From Blattamonas nauphoetae (Eukaryota; Preaxostyla; Oxymonadida), in contig JARBJD010000052.1 in the NCBI GenBank assembly GCA_033064195.1, positions 1 to 64,000 of the forward strand: a stretch of DNA of 64,000 nucleotides. Direction: 5' to 3'. The notes under the pieces were generated by a model. That model saw only the letters and a program-made list of their open reading frames with translations, had not been told where the DNA came from and did no database searches. The first letter of the stretch is position 1; every line of letters begins with the position of its first letter. Of this stretch, positions 32,801-44,130 are shown one piece after another. Made by a program: the position numbers and the translations under genes.

Positions 32801-35520
32801 ACTTCTCCACTTCCAACTGATCTCGAGCTGAACCAAACTCCAATTTCGATTTCTTCTGTTGATCCCCCACTCTCAACAACAATCAGATCAAACAAGGGAA
32901 CCACTGAAGAAACAGGCATTCGATGCCCATCCAGTGAAACCACAACGCTGTTCAGATCATCATCCTTCAGCGACACTGTTGGAATCGACGACAGTGTTGG
33001 TCCCAACGCGGTTGTGAATGTCATCACGTTCAGAATCATTTCGTCATCTCCACAAGCAACTTTCGACACTGAATAACTCGTATTCATCATCATTCCATTC
33101 GTTCCATTTGTCAACCATCCTGTCGTCCACTTTCCATTCTCATAACTCAAATCAAGCGAGATCGAAGCAGAGATCGACGCAACCAATGTGCCAGACGTAG
33201 GAAGAGAGTTTCCTGAAAACGAAATCGAGAAGTGCGTGCAGTTCGGGGACAGGTCCGAGGTGATCGAGTCGATGATCGGAGCTGAGGGAACTTTGATTTG
33301 TACTCCGCTGTTCACAACGAACGATTTTGAGCCATCCGACGACTCAATCGACACAACATCGTACGATCCACCAAACGCCAGCGCGGTTTCTGATTCTGTC
33401 TGACCAGCTGGGAACGTCACAGTGCAGCTGGTCGAGTCAACAAATGACAAACTCGACGTGAACTCTCGATTCGTGTTCGGATTCTTCACTTTCACTGTCA
33501 GCGTCGCTGAGAACAATTCTCTTCCTGTGAAGGTCACAATTACTTTAGTCTTTGGACCGTTCAGAACTGATGAACTTGATTCAATCCGAGCTGGCTCAGT
33601 TGGAACAAAAAAAGTGAGTGTGTCGAACAAGAGTATCGGTTGATTGTTTGGGCGTGTGATCGACACAATCTCATACGTCTCCCCAAATTCGAAATGCACA
33701 GCGTCTCCATCTGCCGAATAAACACTTCCAACCACTTTTCCTGACTGATCTGAGAAGGCAAATGACATTGTTTTGTCATTCAGAAGATTTGAAGGCGATA
33801 TTTCGATGATGTATTCCGCGTTCGCTAAATCGGCTCCAGAAAGAGAAACAGACACTTCATCTTTCTGATTTCCTGTGAAATCCATCGTCCCAATCCCAAT
33901 AATCCGATCTGTTGCGTGTGGAGTCGAGAAGGTGACAATCATTTCACACAAATCCACAGAATTCAACGCACTGTCTGTCACATTCTCCAACGTGTACTCC
34001 GTGTCGAAGGTCAGCATGCTTCCATCACCAAACAGACGAACTGATGCCTCTGATGACTGCTTCTGTCCGTTCTCGTCCTTCTGATCTGAGAATGTCACCT
34101 CAAACGAGAATGCGACATTCTTCACTGTCACAGAGTACGTTCCTGCTGTGATGTTCAGTCCTGTCAGTTGGATCCACGCGTGGTCTGTCCCACTCCCAAC
34201 ACGACACGACGCTTTCAGGATCGGTGGGATTGTCGGAACTGTGAATCTCCCGCCAGGTGCAATCAGAGGGTTCGGCGAATCCTGACTCGTCACTGATGTC
34301 ACAACATACATCACGTTCTCTTTCAGCTCATCCGCCATCTTCCCAATCGACCTTTTCACTGTTCCTGTGCTTTCTCCAGATTCGTCCAAAGTCAACGTCA
34401 CAGAGAGAGTGACCGTTCCGTTCAGAGTGATCGTGTAGGCACCACTCGGGATCTTCAGTCCAGCAAACGAGATGTCCACAGCCATTCCACTCGAATCCAG
34501 TTCACACGATGAGGATTTCACGTATTTGTCGGAGAACAAGTGACCATTCAGAAGTTTCGTCACAATTTTGTAGTCGGAGAGATCACCTTGGAACAATTTG
34601 GTCTCGCCCACAGGTCCAGTGAATGTCGATGTGTCGGTGTCCGAAAACGTGAACTTCAACACTCGTCCAATGTCCGGTGCTTGTCCTGACATTGGAGATC
34701 TTGACCCACCTTCGTTCGACAGCACAATCAGCACATCTCCTGTGATCGAGTTCGACAGAGTGAGAGTGAATGTGGCATCTAATGAGCTGTGTGTCTCGCT
34801 CAGTTCGGTCACAGCAATAACTCTTGCTGGCTTTGCCAAAAGATCGTTGAAATCAGCGTATGATTGATCGTCCGGATTTCTAACGACAAATCGACCCTCA
34901 CCAGGCGAGTCAGTTTCACAGAATTTAACAAAGTTGGGGTCGAACTGGCCAAATTCCACAAAGACATCATGTCCAGTTGTAGTGTTTGCGGAACAACCTC
35001 GAAATTGGAGATATGTCAGGGACATTGGTGCACAAAATGATAAACACACGGCACCGCCTCCGTACGTTGGTTCAGCACTTTCCGCCTGTTTGCAGTTTTC
35101 AAACAGACAGTTCGAGACGATATTGCTGGTTGATGAGGGAATGTTCGTCAGATGGAATCCTCCGCCTGAGTTGTAGTACGAAGATGAATCGAGAACGACG
35201 CAATTTGTGATTGTAAGTACATTGGGATAACTTACCCTTACAGACCCTCCATACATCGGTGCAAAACATCCGACGAAAAACGAGTCGGAGAGCTCGAACT
35301 CGCCGGATGTGTCGGATGGGTTGTAGAAGTAAAGAGCACCTGCGATCCCAAAAGTGGTTGCACACGATTTGAACGAACACTGCTTGACCTGCAGATTCAC
35401 GTCAGTCGAGTATACGTAGATGGCACCGCCATTTTGCATGTCAGAACATCCGTTGAAGGTGCAGAGGGAGAAGACGTGGGTTGTTGATACGGCAGAGGGG
35501 GCTGTTCGAGAGGTGAAGTG
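29898..35520 (-). CDS. Gene A segment 2: beta-helix end, Ig-like repeat array, second beta-helix
   Basis: About 1,870 residues. It opens with beta-helix coils (FNGCSDMQNGGAIYVYSTDV, PMYGGSVRVSYPN, PTYGGGAVCLSFC). A long array of Ig-like or filamin-like repeats follows, each with an EPxR opening and a GETYxIxS-type closing strand (EPARIESSS, APTRVKSATCDL, EPSRLTTVTLP, EPSRVVSVWIS, EPARLINAAL, EPTRIVDGDGRL). A second beta-helix begins near VDEKTGSNDPNCGDSVNPCS. The open frame continues from 35520 to 35685 into foldback FB3, which is not native sequence. It ends at LYLEIVEVTKE, where the composite insertion begins. Domain folds are inferred from pattern; the repeat periodicity is directly visible. 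Confidence 0.75.
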
Positions 35521-36831
35521 TAACTGGCGCACGTAACCCGAAATTGGCACGAAACCCGAAATTGTCAACACCTTCTTAACCCATACTTCATTTTTCTCCG
35601 AACCCCTATTTTTGTGGGTCCCACTTTTTTTATGGGTCATCATCTCGACCCCATAAATCACTTGAGGCAGAAATCGAACCTCCAAAATAGGATCCCTTGT
35701 TCAGGGTGCCTATTTAAGAGCCTTTTTTGGTCCCCAAAAAAATGTTGTCCTTAACATTTTAGCTTAGTGAATCCTAACTTCACGACCACTTTTCTCTACG
35801 CCTGTTCAAGATTTTTCTTTCTCGTTTGATTTATGGTGGTTTAGGATTGTTTTCTCTCGAAATGACAATTTTTGAAAATGAAAAATCCTGGGGGAGCTGG
35901 ACGAAAAATGGGGAAAAAACTGACTTCCCTGTATAATAAGCTTAAGAGCTCGAAAACTTGTTTTGATCATATCTCCACAACCAGACATAGTTCCGACATG
36001 AAGTTTTCACCAATATGGATGTTTTGTTGGATATTAATTTTTCTGAAAATTTTGAGAATTTTCGATGACCTCCTATTTCGGACTTTTCAGATATTTTCAT
36101 TTTTATTCGCACAGTCTTAACATTATTCCAATTATCATCACTGAGAACAACAAAATGATGGATTTAGGTGATTTCGGGTCATGACTGTGTCAAATCAACT
36201 GAATCTGAAGAAGAAACTCCTCTCAGATAGAATGTGAGAAATCGATTTTGCTGACAATGGCAAAAAAGTCCGAAATAGGAGGTCATCGAAAATTCTCAAA
36301 ATTTTCAGAAAAAATTAATATCCAACAAAACATCCATATTGGTGAAAACTTCATGTCGGAACTATGTCTGGTTGTGGAGATATGATCAAAACAAGTTTTC
36401 GAGCTCTTAAGCTTATTATACAGGGAAGTCAGTTTTTTCCCCATTTTTCGTCCAGCTCCCCAGGATTTTTCATTTTCAAAAATTGTCATTTCGAGAGAAA
36501 ACAATCCTAAACCACCATAAATCAAACGAGAAAGAAAAAATCTTGAACAGGCGTAGAGAAAAGTGGTCGTGAAGTTAGGATTCACTAAGCTAAAATGTTA
36601 AGGACAACATTTTTTTGGGGACCAAAAAAGGCTCTTAAATAGGCACCCTGAACAAGGGATCCTATTTTGGAGGTTCGATTTCTGCCTCAAGTGATTTATG
36701 GGGTCGAGATGATGACCCATAAAAAAAGTGGGACCCACAAAAATAGGGGTTCGGAGAAAAATGAAGTATGGGTTAAGAAGGTGTTGACAATTTCGGGTTT
36801 CGTGCCAATTTCGGGTTACGTGCGCCAGTTA
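35521..36831. mobile_element. Foldback element FB3 (about 565-bp arms, 176-bp loop), in gene A
   Basis: Bases 35523-36087 return inverted at 36264-36829 with only a few small differences. TA is at both edges (35521-35522, 36830-36831). The tips read ACTGGCGCACGTAACCCG and carry two ACCCG boxes, 13 bp from the TA and 18 bp apart. The insertion point is inside a Val codon of gene A, and removing the element with one TA gives GATTATGATGGCGTACACTT, matching gene B in frame. An open frame from gene A runs 165 bases into the element. Confidence 0.88.
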
Positions 36832-37798
36832 CGCCATCATAATCAGCGTTTGGAGAAGAGCTGGAGGGAGTGTGGCATTCAGTGAAGGACGAGTTGTGAG
36901 AGAGCAGCGATCCACCCCTGTTCATGTCGTTGATCGTTGTCCCATAAAGATGGTTCGTGCTCTTCATCACACAACTGCCACACACTCGCTGAATCCAACC
37001 AACACGACACACCGACGCAGAGCGGTGCGAGAGTGAGGGCGATGTGGTGTTGGTCAACGAGCTCGCTGAGAGAGTCGTGGAGATCGTAGGAAGGTCAGTG
37101 TTGTCGCTTCCAATTTGGCCAAAATCAAACAGTGGACCACTTCCAAGAACGAGGTTGGCGTTGGTCATTGAGAGGCCACATCCCGAAATACAAACACAAT
37201 CCAACCCAAAAGAGGCGTGTTGGCCAATCGAGGGAGACGAAAGAGAGCGTGCGAAGGACACGAAGGGCAGGAGAGACGGCGAAGTCGACGACCAATGCGA
37301 GCAGCCATCAATCACCACACAACTCTCTCCTCCTTCCCCAGTATTCTCCACAACCAAAGGAGAACACCCACCGTTCGACACAATCTCGCTCTGTCCAATC
37401 GTCACACTTGACCACGTCAAAGTCGCAAGAGACGAGCTCATCGCACTGCAGTCGAATGACATGTGTGAGAGAGAGGCCGTGGAGTTTGACAAGATGAACA
37501 TCGTGTGCGAAGTTTGAGCAAGAAAATCTTTGTTTTTCGTTTCTGAAGTCGAAAGTGAATTTCGATTTGAACTGCCCGCTTCAATATGCAATTCTGTTTC
37601 ATTGCTTCCTTCAAGAATCAGAGTGCTTGATGAGACGGTGTAACTGGCCACGTGATAGTGTCCACTCGGAATTGATAGTTTTCGAGATACAGCTTGATCA
37701 TTTGAGTTGTAAGAATGACTCTGTTCGTCAAGTAATTTCTCGAGTGATTGCCACTGGACGTGATGGCAGAGGAGAATATGACAGATGAACAACAACAT
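36832..37798 (-). CDS. Gene A segment 1: signal peptide and first beta-helix
   Basis: The protein starts MLLFICHILLCHHVQWQSLE, a typical signal peptide. It continues with Ser/Thr-rich beta-helix coils in which short strands alternate with turns such as NGGCSPLVVEN and DGCSHWSSTSP, and ends in NRGGSLLSHNSSFTECHT just before FB3. An upstream in-frame ATG exists at 37882, but homology to gene B supports 37798. A stretch of at least 474 bp (37044-37517) is identical or nearly so to gene B (40126-40599, inverted). Confidence 0.75.
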
Positions 37799-38033
37799 AT
37801 GTTTTGTCCACTTGAAGAGTAATGAAATGAAATTGATCTGGCCCTTAGTTTGCATTCTATTGGAGAAATGAATAGACACCACTGACCTTATGATACTACG
37901 ATTTGAACATCACATTTCCCCCTTCTTGGAGAGGTCATCACAACTCATCAGTTTCATGATCAAAGAAAGGGTTTGATCGAACCCTCTCTCGACTATTGAA
38001 CAATAGTTCGATTTTTGCTTTTGTTGAGTGTTC
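37799..38033. promoter_or_regulatory. Divergent 5' spacer between gene A and the truncated beta-helix gene
   Basis: About 235 bp separates the two start codons, so any promoters here serve both directions. The first ~85 bp before gene A's start resembles the sequence before gene B's start (39780-39844), for example TCTTCAAGTGGACAA, with a length difference. That supports a shared untranslated leader. No specific promoter motif is recognised. Confidence 0.4.
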
Positions 38034-39687
38034 ATGATCAGTCGTTTCTTGCTTCTGCTAGCTGGTTTAGTAACCAGTTTGAACTCGCCAGTGTCGACAA
38101 TTCACCTCTCTTCTGTTCTCAAATCCAACTCAGACTTCTCCAAACAAAAACCCAATGTAGATGTATCTATGCCGTTACCAATAGGAACTTACATTGGGGA
38201 CAGCATTGATATTGCGCACAGATGGATGGAACTGACAGGGGAGCAGCCGAAAGAAATTTACTCACTAAAGACTGTCCTGATTACTTCGTCCGAGTCAGAC
38301 GACAATTCGAATACGGACGATGAACAGAGACAGCACTTTGGAAGTTGCATGTTCTCGTTGACTAACTCAACATTGTCGTTGAAATCGCTCAACTTTTCAC
38401 TTCTCGACAATTCTGTCGAAGGTAGACAGCAGATGAACGAAGGCAGATCACCAAGGCTGGCAATTGTTTCAAGCAGCATGCTGTTGATATCTGAAAGCAG
38501 AATTGACCAGTCACCATGGACAAGTGCGATTCTGATTTCTGCATCGACTTTGGAGGAATCAACAACAGAATCGTCAGTTGTGTTGATGAAATGCTCGTTT
38601 TCGAATAATGTTGGCCAATTGCGTGGCATTGTTGAAACATCAACATTTCCATCATTTGGAGGGTCAGTTTCAGTTTCGATTGTCGGATGTTCGTTTAACT
38701 CACAGGCAGTTCTGGGACACGACGGGATTGGTCTGTCACTGATGCGAACAGCTGATCAGAGTGGAGATGAGGTCGGAAGACTCTCGTCATCGCTGATTGG
38801 TTGCTCGTTTGTGAACATGAGCTCGATTGGCTCTTCCTGCCAGCCACGCCTTCCCCATTTGAGTCAGAAGATGTTGGGATGTGTTGTGTCGCTGACAAGC
38901 TCGCATTTATCGGGATCGACGATCCGGGATGTGAACAATGGAGGCTCCGTTTTGTGCTCGAATTCTTCCTTCTCCTCCCTCCTCTCCTCCCCCAACACCG
39001 ACTCCACTCAAGGCACAGTCACACTTCCTGGCACATCCACTCCAGAACCATTTGAAGATAGCAAAGCGTATTCCTTCGATAAAGACAGTGGAACTGAAAC
39101 CACCTCAATCACCTTCTCGCACTGCCACTTCACTGGAGACAAGTATCCATCTGCTCGCCCTATCACATTCGACGAATACCCAGGCACCGTCTCCATCCTC
39201 TCCTGCTCCTTCGACAACATTGCCTCCGTTGACCTTGGTGGAGCTGTCTCGTATGAGCTCTGGACGCGACAAAACCACCTGTGCTTCAAAGTGGAATTAT
39301 CGAACTTCACATCATGCTCAGCTTCCGAGGATGGCGGAGCGATGTGGATTTGTGTTGCGGATGATTTTCTCATCGATTCGTGCCTGTTCGACAGATGCTC
39401 GACAACAGATCCTTTTTCGGCAGAAGGTGGTGGATTGTGTGTTACTGGATTCAGCTCGGTTGAACACGTCCCGAAGTTCGAGTTATTTGATTGTGTCTTT
39501 GCAGACTGTCAAGCCAGACAAGGAGGTGGAATTTATATCGTCACTACCATCGAAATGTCAGTTCTCGACACGAAGTTCGAACGGTGTGGGGTGGACACTG
39601 TCAGTGGAGGGAAGCCACTTCATCAACTGCACGTCCAGACAAGCGGGAAGTGCTATTGTCTTTGCTTTCCTCGCATCTCAGTTGTGA
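38034..39687 (+). pseudogene. Truncated beta-helix surface protein of the same family
   Basis: It starts MISRFLLLLAGLVTSLNSPV (signal peptide; another ATG two codons upstream at 38028). About 540 residues of right-handed beta-helix follow, with the recurring SILSCSFDNIASVDLGGAV, ASEDGGAMWICVADD and ARQGGGIYIVTT turns. Near 39600 the frame shifts: one frame goes on with VSGGKPLHQLHV, another with the more family-like SVEGSHFINCTSRQAGSAIV, which stops at 39687. No Ig-like array, membrane span or kinase-like part follows; instead gene B's leader begins about 90 bp later. It looks like a 5' fragment left by a duplication or recombination that placed gene B beside it. Confidence 0.65.
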
Positions 39688-39844
39688 AAACGTCACATCT
39701 CACTTTGGAAACTGTTGTCCTGAAAATCAAGTTCAACTCTCGTTTTCATACAGCTATTTTTGGTTGTTGCATTCAGATTCCCGATTGTGCAAACAAAGGG
39801 TCTGATCAATTGCGCTTTTATCGTTCTTCAAGTGGACAATGCAG

Positions 39845-41805
39845 ATGTTGCTGTTCATCTGTCATATTTTCACCTGTAATCACGTCCAGTTGCAATCACT
39901 CGAGAAATTACTTGACGAACAGAGTCATTCACTCAACTCAAATGATCAAGCTGTATCTCGAAAACTATTGATTCCGAGCGGACACTACCACGTAGCCAGT
40001 TACACTGTCTTATCTAGCACTCTGATTCTTGAAGGAAACAATGAAACAGAATTGCATATTGAAGCGGGCAGTTCAAATCGAAATTCACTTTCGACTTCAG
40101 AAACGAAAAACAAAGATTTTCTTGCTCAAACTTCGCACACGATGTTCATCTTGTCAAACTCCACGGCCTCTCTCTCACACATGTCATTCGACTGCAGTGC
40201 GATGAGCTCGTCTCTTGCGACTTTGACGTGGTCAAGTGTGACGATTGGACAGAGCGAGATTGTGTCGAACGGTGGGTGTTCTCCTTTGGTTGTGGAGAAT
40301 ACTGGGGAAGGAGGAGAGAGTTGTGTGGTGATTGATGGCTGCTCGCATTGGTCGTCGACTTCGCCGTCTCTCCTGCCCTTCGTGTCCTTCGCACGCTCTC
40401 TTTCGTCTCCCTCGATTGGCCAACACGCCTCTTTTGGGTTGGATTGTGTTTGTATTTCGGGATGTGGCCTCTCAATGACCAACGCCAACCTCGTTCTTGG
40501 AAGTGGTCCACTGTTTGATTTTGGCCAAATTGGAAGCGACAACACTGACCTTCCTACGATCTCCACGACTCTCTCAGCGAGCTCGTTGACCAACACCACA
40601 TCGCCCTCACTCTCGCACCGCTCTGCGTCGGTGTGTCGTGTTGATTGGATTCAGCGAGTGTGCGGCAGTTGTGTGATGAAGAGCACGAACCATCTTTATG
40701 GGACAACGATCAACGACATGAACAGGGGTGGATCGCTGCTGTCGCACAACACGACCTTCACTGAATGCCACACTCCCTCGCACTCCTCCCCCAACACTCA
40801 AACTGATTATAATGGCCAGCATTTCACCTCTCAAAAAGAGTTCACTGAAGATTCAACCCACTCCTTCTCCCTCTGCACCTTCGACGGATACTCTTCCGAT
40901 CTTGGAGGAGCGATCGGTGTACACATGAGTTATGTGAATCTGCATGTGAAGCAGTGTTCATTCCGTTCATGTCATTCGGAGGATGAAGGCGGCGGAATTA
41001 AATACTTTGGTCGTGGAGGCTCAGTGGTTGTGTCCATCTCTGAATCATCTTTTAGTGGCTGTTCGGCTACAAATTCAGCAGGATCTGTCGCTATCTTACT
41101 TCCACCTGATGTCACAATCTCGGATTGCATCTTCCTCGACTCATCTGCGCAGGAATCTTCTTCCGGAGCACTACTCGTGACAGGCGGCAACACACCAAAC
41201 ACAAATACTATCTCGAACTGTCTCTTTGAGAATTGCCGACTGACGGATGGTTCAGATAAATCTGATGGTGGGGGTGCCGTGTGTTTGGAACGTTGCGTGC
41301 CTTTGAAACTGATGTGTCTACAATTTCGAGGTTGTTTCGCGAACACTGAAACCGGACATGATGTCTATGTGGAATATGACGAGTTCGATCCTGACATGAT
41401 CGAATTCTGTGAAACTGACTTGCCAGGTGAGAATCGATTTGTCGTTCGAATTAAAAGCACCGGGTTATATTCAGATTCCAGCGAACTTTTGACAAAACCA
41501 GCTAAAGCCACAGCTGTGGCCGAACTGAGCGAGACACACACCACATCAGATGCCACATTCACACTCGCTCTGTCGAACTGGATCACAGGAGATGTGCTGA
41601 TTCTGCTGTCGAACGAGGATAGTTCACGAACACCAGTGTCAGGACAAGCACCGAACATTGGACGAGTGTTGAAGTTCACATTTTCGGATCCCGACACCTC
41701 GGCATTCACTGGACCTGTGGGCGAGACCAAATTGTTCCAAGGTGATCTCTCCGACTACAAACTTGTGAATGGATATCTGAATGGTCACTTGTTCTCCGAC
41801 AAATA
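39845..41805 (+). CDS. Gene B segment 1: signal peptide, first beta-helix, first Ig-like part
   Basis: The ATG at 39845 is preferred over 39839 because homology with gene A becomes collinear there. After the signal peptide come beta-helix coils with GGA turns (SDLGGAIGVHMSYVNLHVKQ, EDEGGGIKYFGRGGSVVVS, KSDGGGAVCLERC). A linker leads into the first Ig-like repeat (TAVAELSETHTTSDATFTLA). It breaks at FSDKY, where the TA-flanked element starts. Part of this segment is identical or nearly identical to gene A, while 40800-41450 is clearly diverged. Confidence 0.75.
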
Positions 41806-42717
41806 TAGGGGGTGCATTAATTACGTCCCCTCAGGTTTTCTCGATATATGATGAATGAAGACAATGACCAATACCGATATGAGTCATAAACATCTGTGAT
41901 GCTCAGATTAGTGAACACATTTCACAATGATACTTCTTAATTTACGATTTTCAGCAGAGTTCCTGTTTCAGACACACGAATCCCAATCAACTATCACATT
42001 ATTTTAAGAGGATGTCCATTCTACGGATTCAAATACATGAAAAAGACACAAATTGTTGAAGAATAAACAAATATCTTCCCATTGGAAGGTAAGTGGAGGA
42101 TCCACACCACCGTCAACAACACAGATTCCCATATGTCTATCCACATCTCCATTCCGAAAGACACTCTCAAAACATGCTTCAAAGATGATTAAAGTCAATG
42201 ACAGTCGATTTCAACGAAACCATGCATCTTTTCGTTCGCTTCATCAATCGATCCTCTCGTTAGAGTTTTCACTGACTTCTTAGTGGATCTTGAAAGTGAT
42301 TCGATTCAAGTCTCATTTTGAACATTTTTACGTCTTTCTAAGATTATAAGAAGATGACATAAGTGATATCGGTGATAAAACTCAACTTTCATACCTTCCA
42401 ATGAAAAACGAATGACTTTTCATTTTTCCACCACACATGTGAATGAGGCTCTTATTTTACATTTTTAGAACACTGCACGATAAAAGAGTTGAAAAGAACT
42501 CTGATAATGAAATGATTTCTGGATGTGTTTCTCATAGCTGAAAATATTCGTCAATCACCATCAGAAATGAGTGAATTGAGAGATCTATCACACAAAATAT
42601 CGAAAATTTGAACAGAAACATGACTTACCAATGTTTAAGACATTCACGAAAAATCCAGTAAGGTTAACTTAACAGATATTGAAAAAACCTGAGGGGACGT
42701 AATTAATGCACCCCCTA
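41806..42717. mobile_element. 912-bp non-autonomous TIR element in gene B, TA target
   Basis: TAGGGGGTGCATTAATTACG at 41806 returns inverted ending at 42717, and the match continues through TCCCCTCAGGTTTT (about 34 bp). TA flanks both ends (41804-41805, 42718-42719). Removing it with one TA gives GACAAATACGTGAAATCCTC, identical in frame to gene A. No coding region was recognised. The ends lack the double ACCCG boxes. Confidence 0.82.
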
Positions 42718-43677
42718 TACGTGAAATCCTCATCGTGTGAACTGGATTCGAGTGGAATGGCTGTGGACATCTCGTTTGCTGGACTGAAGATCCCGAGTGG
42801 TGCCTACACGATCACTCTGAACGGAACGGTCACTCTCTCTGTGACGTTGACTTTGGACGAATCTGGAGAAAGCACAGGAACAGTGAAAAGGTCGATTGGG
42901 AAGATGGCGGATGAGCTGAAAGAGAACGTGATGTATGTTGTGACATCAGTGACGAGTCAGGATTCGCCGAACCCTCTGATTGCACCTGGCGGGAGATTCA
43001 CAGTTCCGACAATCCCACCGATCCTGAAAGCGTCGTGTCGTGTTGGGAGTGGGACAGACCACGCGTGGATCCAACTGACAGGACTGAACATCACAGCAGG
43101 AACGTACTCTGTGACAGTGAAGAATGTCGCATTCTCGTTTGAGGTGACATTCTCAGATCAGAAGGACGAGAACGGACAGAAGCAGTCATCAGAGGCATCA
43201 GTTCGTCTGTTTGGTGATGGAAGCATGCTGACCTTCGACACGGAGTACACGTTGGAGAATGTGACCGACAGCGCTTTGACTGCTGTGGATTTGTGTGGAA
43301 TGATCATCACCTTCTCGACTCCACACGCAACAGATCGGATTGTTGGGATTGGGACGATGGAATTCACAAACAATCAGAAAGATGAAGTGTCAGTTTCTCT
43401 TTCTGGAGCCGATTTGGCGAACCCGGAATACATCATCGAAATATCGCCTTCAAATCTTCTGAATGAAGACACGATGAGAGTTGCCTTCGACGATCAGTCA
43501 GGAACACTGGCTGGGAGAGTTTATTCGGCCGATGGAGACGCTGTGCATTTCAAATTTGGGGAGACGTACGAGATTGTGTCGATCACACGCACAAACAGTC
43601 AGCCGATACTCTTGTTCGACTCACTTGACTTTGATGTTCCAAAAGAACCAGCTCGGATTGAATCGACATCATCAGAT
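42718..43677 (+). CDS. Gene B segment 2: Ig-like repeats
   Basis: It resumes with VKSSSCELDSSGMAVDISFA, which follows FSDKY in gene A without a gap. It carries about three repeats (PPILKASCRVGSGTDHAWIQ, TDRIVGIGTMEFTNNQKDEV) and ends at EPARIESTSSD where the next element begins. The first 700 bp are almost identical to gene A, with more differences after about 43260. Confidence 0.75.
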
Positions 43678-44127
43678 GTGTAGTTCTCAATGAAATAATC
43701 CTCGCGTCACAAAATCGTACTGACGCAGTAATTCTCCTAAAAAATTATCTTTCTTCGTTTATCATCCCTAAATACATCATTTCTGAACTTTTTTCAATTT
43801 CATAAAAACATAGAAGTTGTCACGATCAACTCTGAAATCTCACGTTTTTTCAATTTTTCTCTTTAATGGATGTATTTTGTCCATTGTTTCACATAGAGAC
43901 CTCTTTTTTTGTTGTTTTCCATCCTTTCCCTGTCTTTGAACTTGTTTTGCAATAAAAAGTGTGCAAAAATGTGCTGATCTTAGAAAGGCCATTTCATGCG
44001 CGATCAGGCTTGAAATCTATAAATTCACCTTTCTTATGTGTACTCAACAACTAAATCTGAATTCAGTAAAATTTGATTTTTTTCCACGCTCATATATTAT
44101 TTGCATCATTTCATTGAGATTTACACT
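43678..44127. mobile_element. About 450-bp element in gene B with short imperfect TIRs
   Basis: GTGTAGTTCTCAATGAAAT at the left has a near inverse at the right (ATTTCATTGAGATTTACAC). GAT flanks both sides (43675-43677, 44128-44130), a probable 3-bp target duplication. Removal gives TCATCAGATCTGAACGG, in frame and collinear with gene A. The interior is AT-rich (for example TTTTTCCACGC, AAAAATGTGCTG) without coding character. Exact ends are uncertain by a base or two. Confidence 0.65.
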
Positions 44128-44130
44128 GAT

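Larger units (their letters stand above)
17806..37798 (-). pseudogene. Gene A: giant receptor-like surface protein with pseudokinase tail, split by three insertions
   Basis: Four coding pieces lie in one order and orientation: 37798-36832, 35520-29898, 20106-19509 and 18392-17806. Set together they would give about 2,590 residues, almost the length of gene B. Order: signal peptide, right-handed beta-helix, about twelve Ig-like repeats of about 110 residues opening with EPxRI/L, second beta-helix, membrane span, kinase-like domain. The gaps are foldback FB3, a 9.8-kb composite and a 1.1-kb element, and each piece stays open right up to the insertion point. The start is the ATG at 37798 because upstream homology with gene B changes length there. 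Unless the insertions are spliced or excised, the gene is inactive. Confidence 0.75.

Noticed and set aside
35521-35685. Long open frame of gene A segment 2 beginning inside FB3
   Set aside because: The first 55 codons are foldback arm sequence repeated elsewhere. The native gene resumes at 35520, as the match to gene B shows.
40126-40599. 157-residue minus-strand frame, also present at 37044-37517
   Set aside because: It is antisense to the beta-helix coding sequence of genes B and A. Its conservation follows from the identity of the two genes, and it has no domain or start context of its own.
43678-44127. Insertion read as a spliceosomal intron (starts GT)
   Set aside because: The only nearby AG would leave about 12 extra bases in the product, and inverted ends plus GAT duplicates fit a mobile element better.
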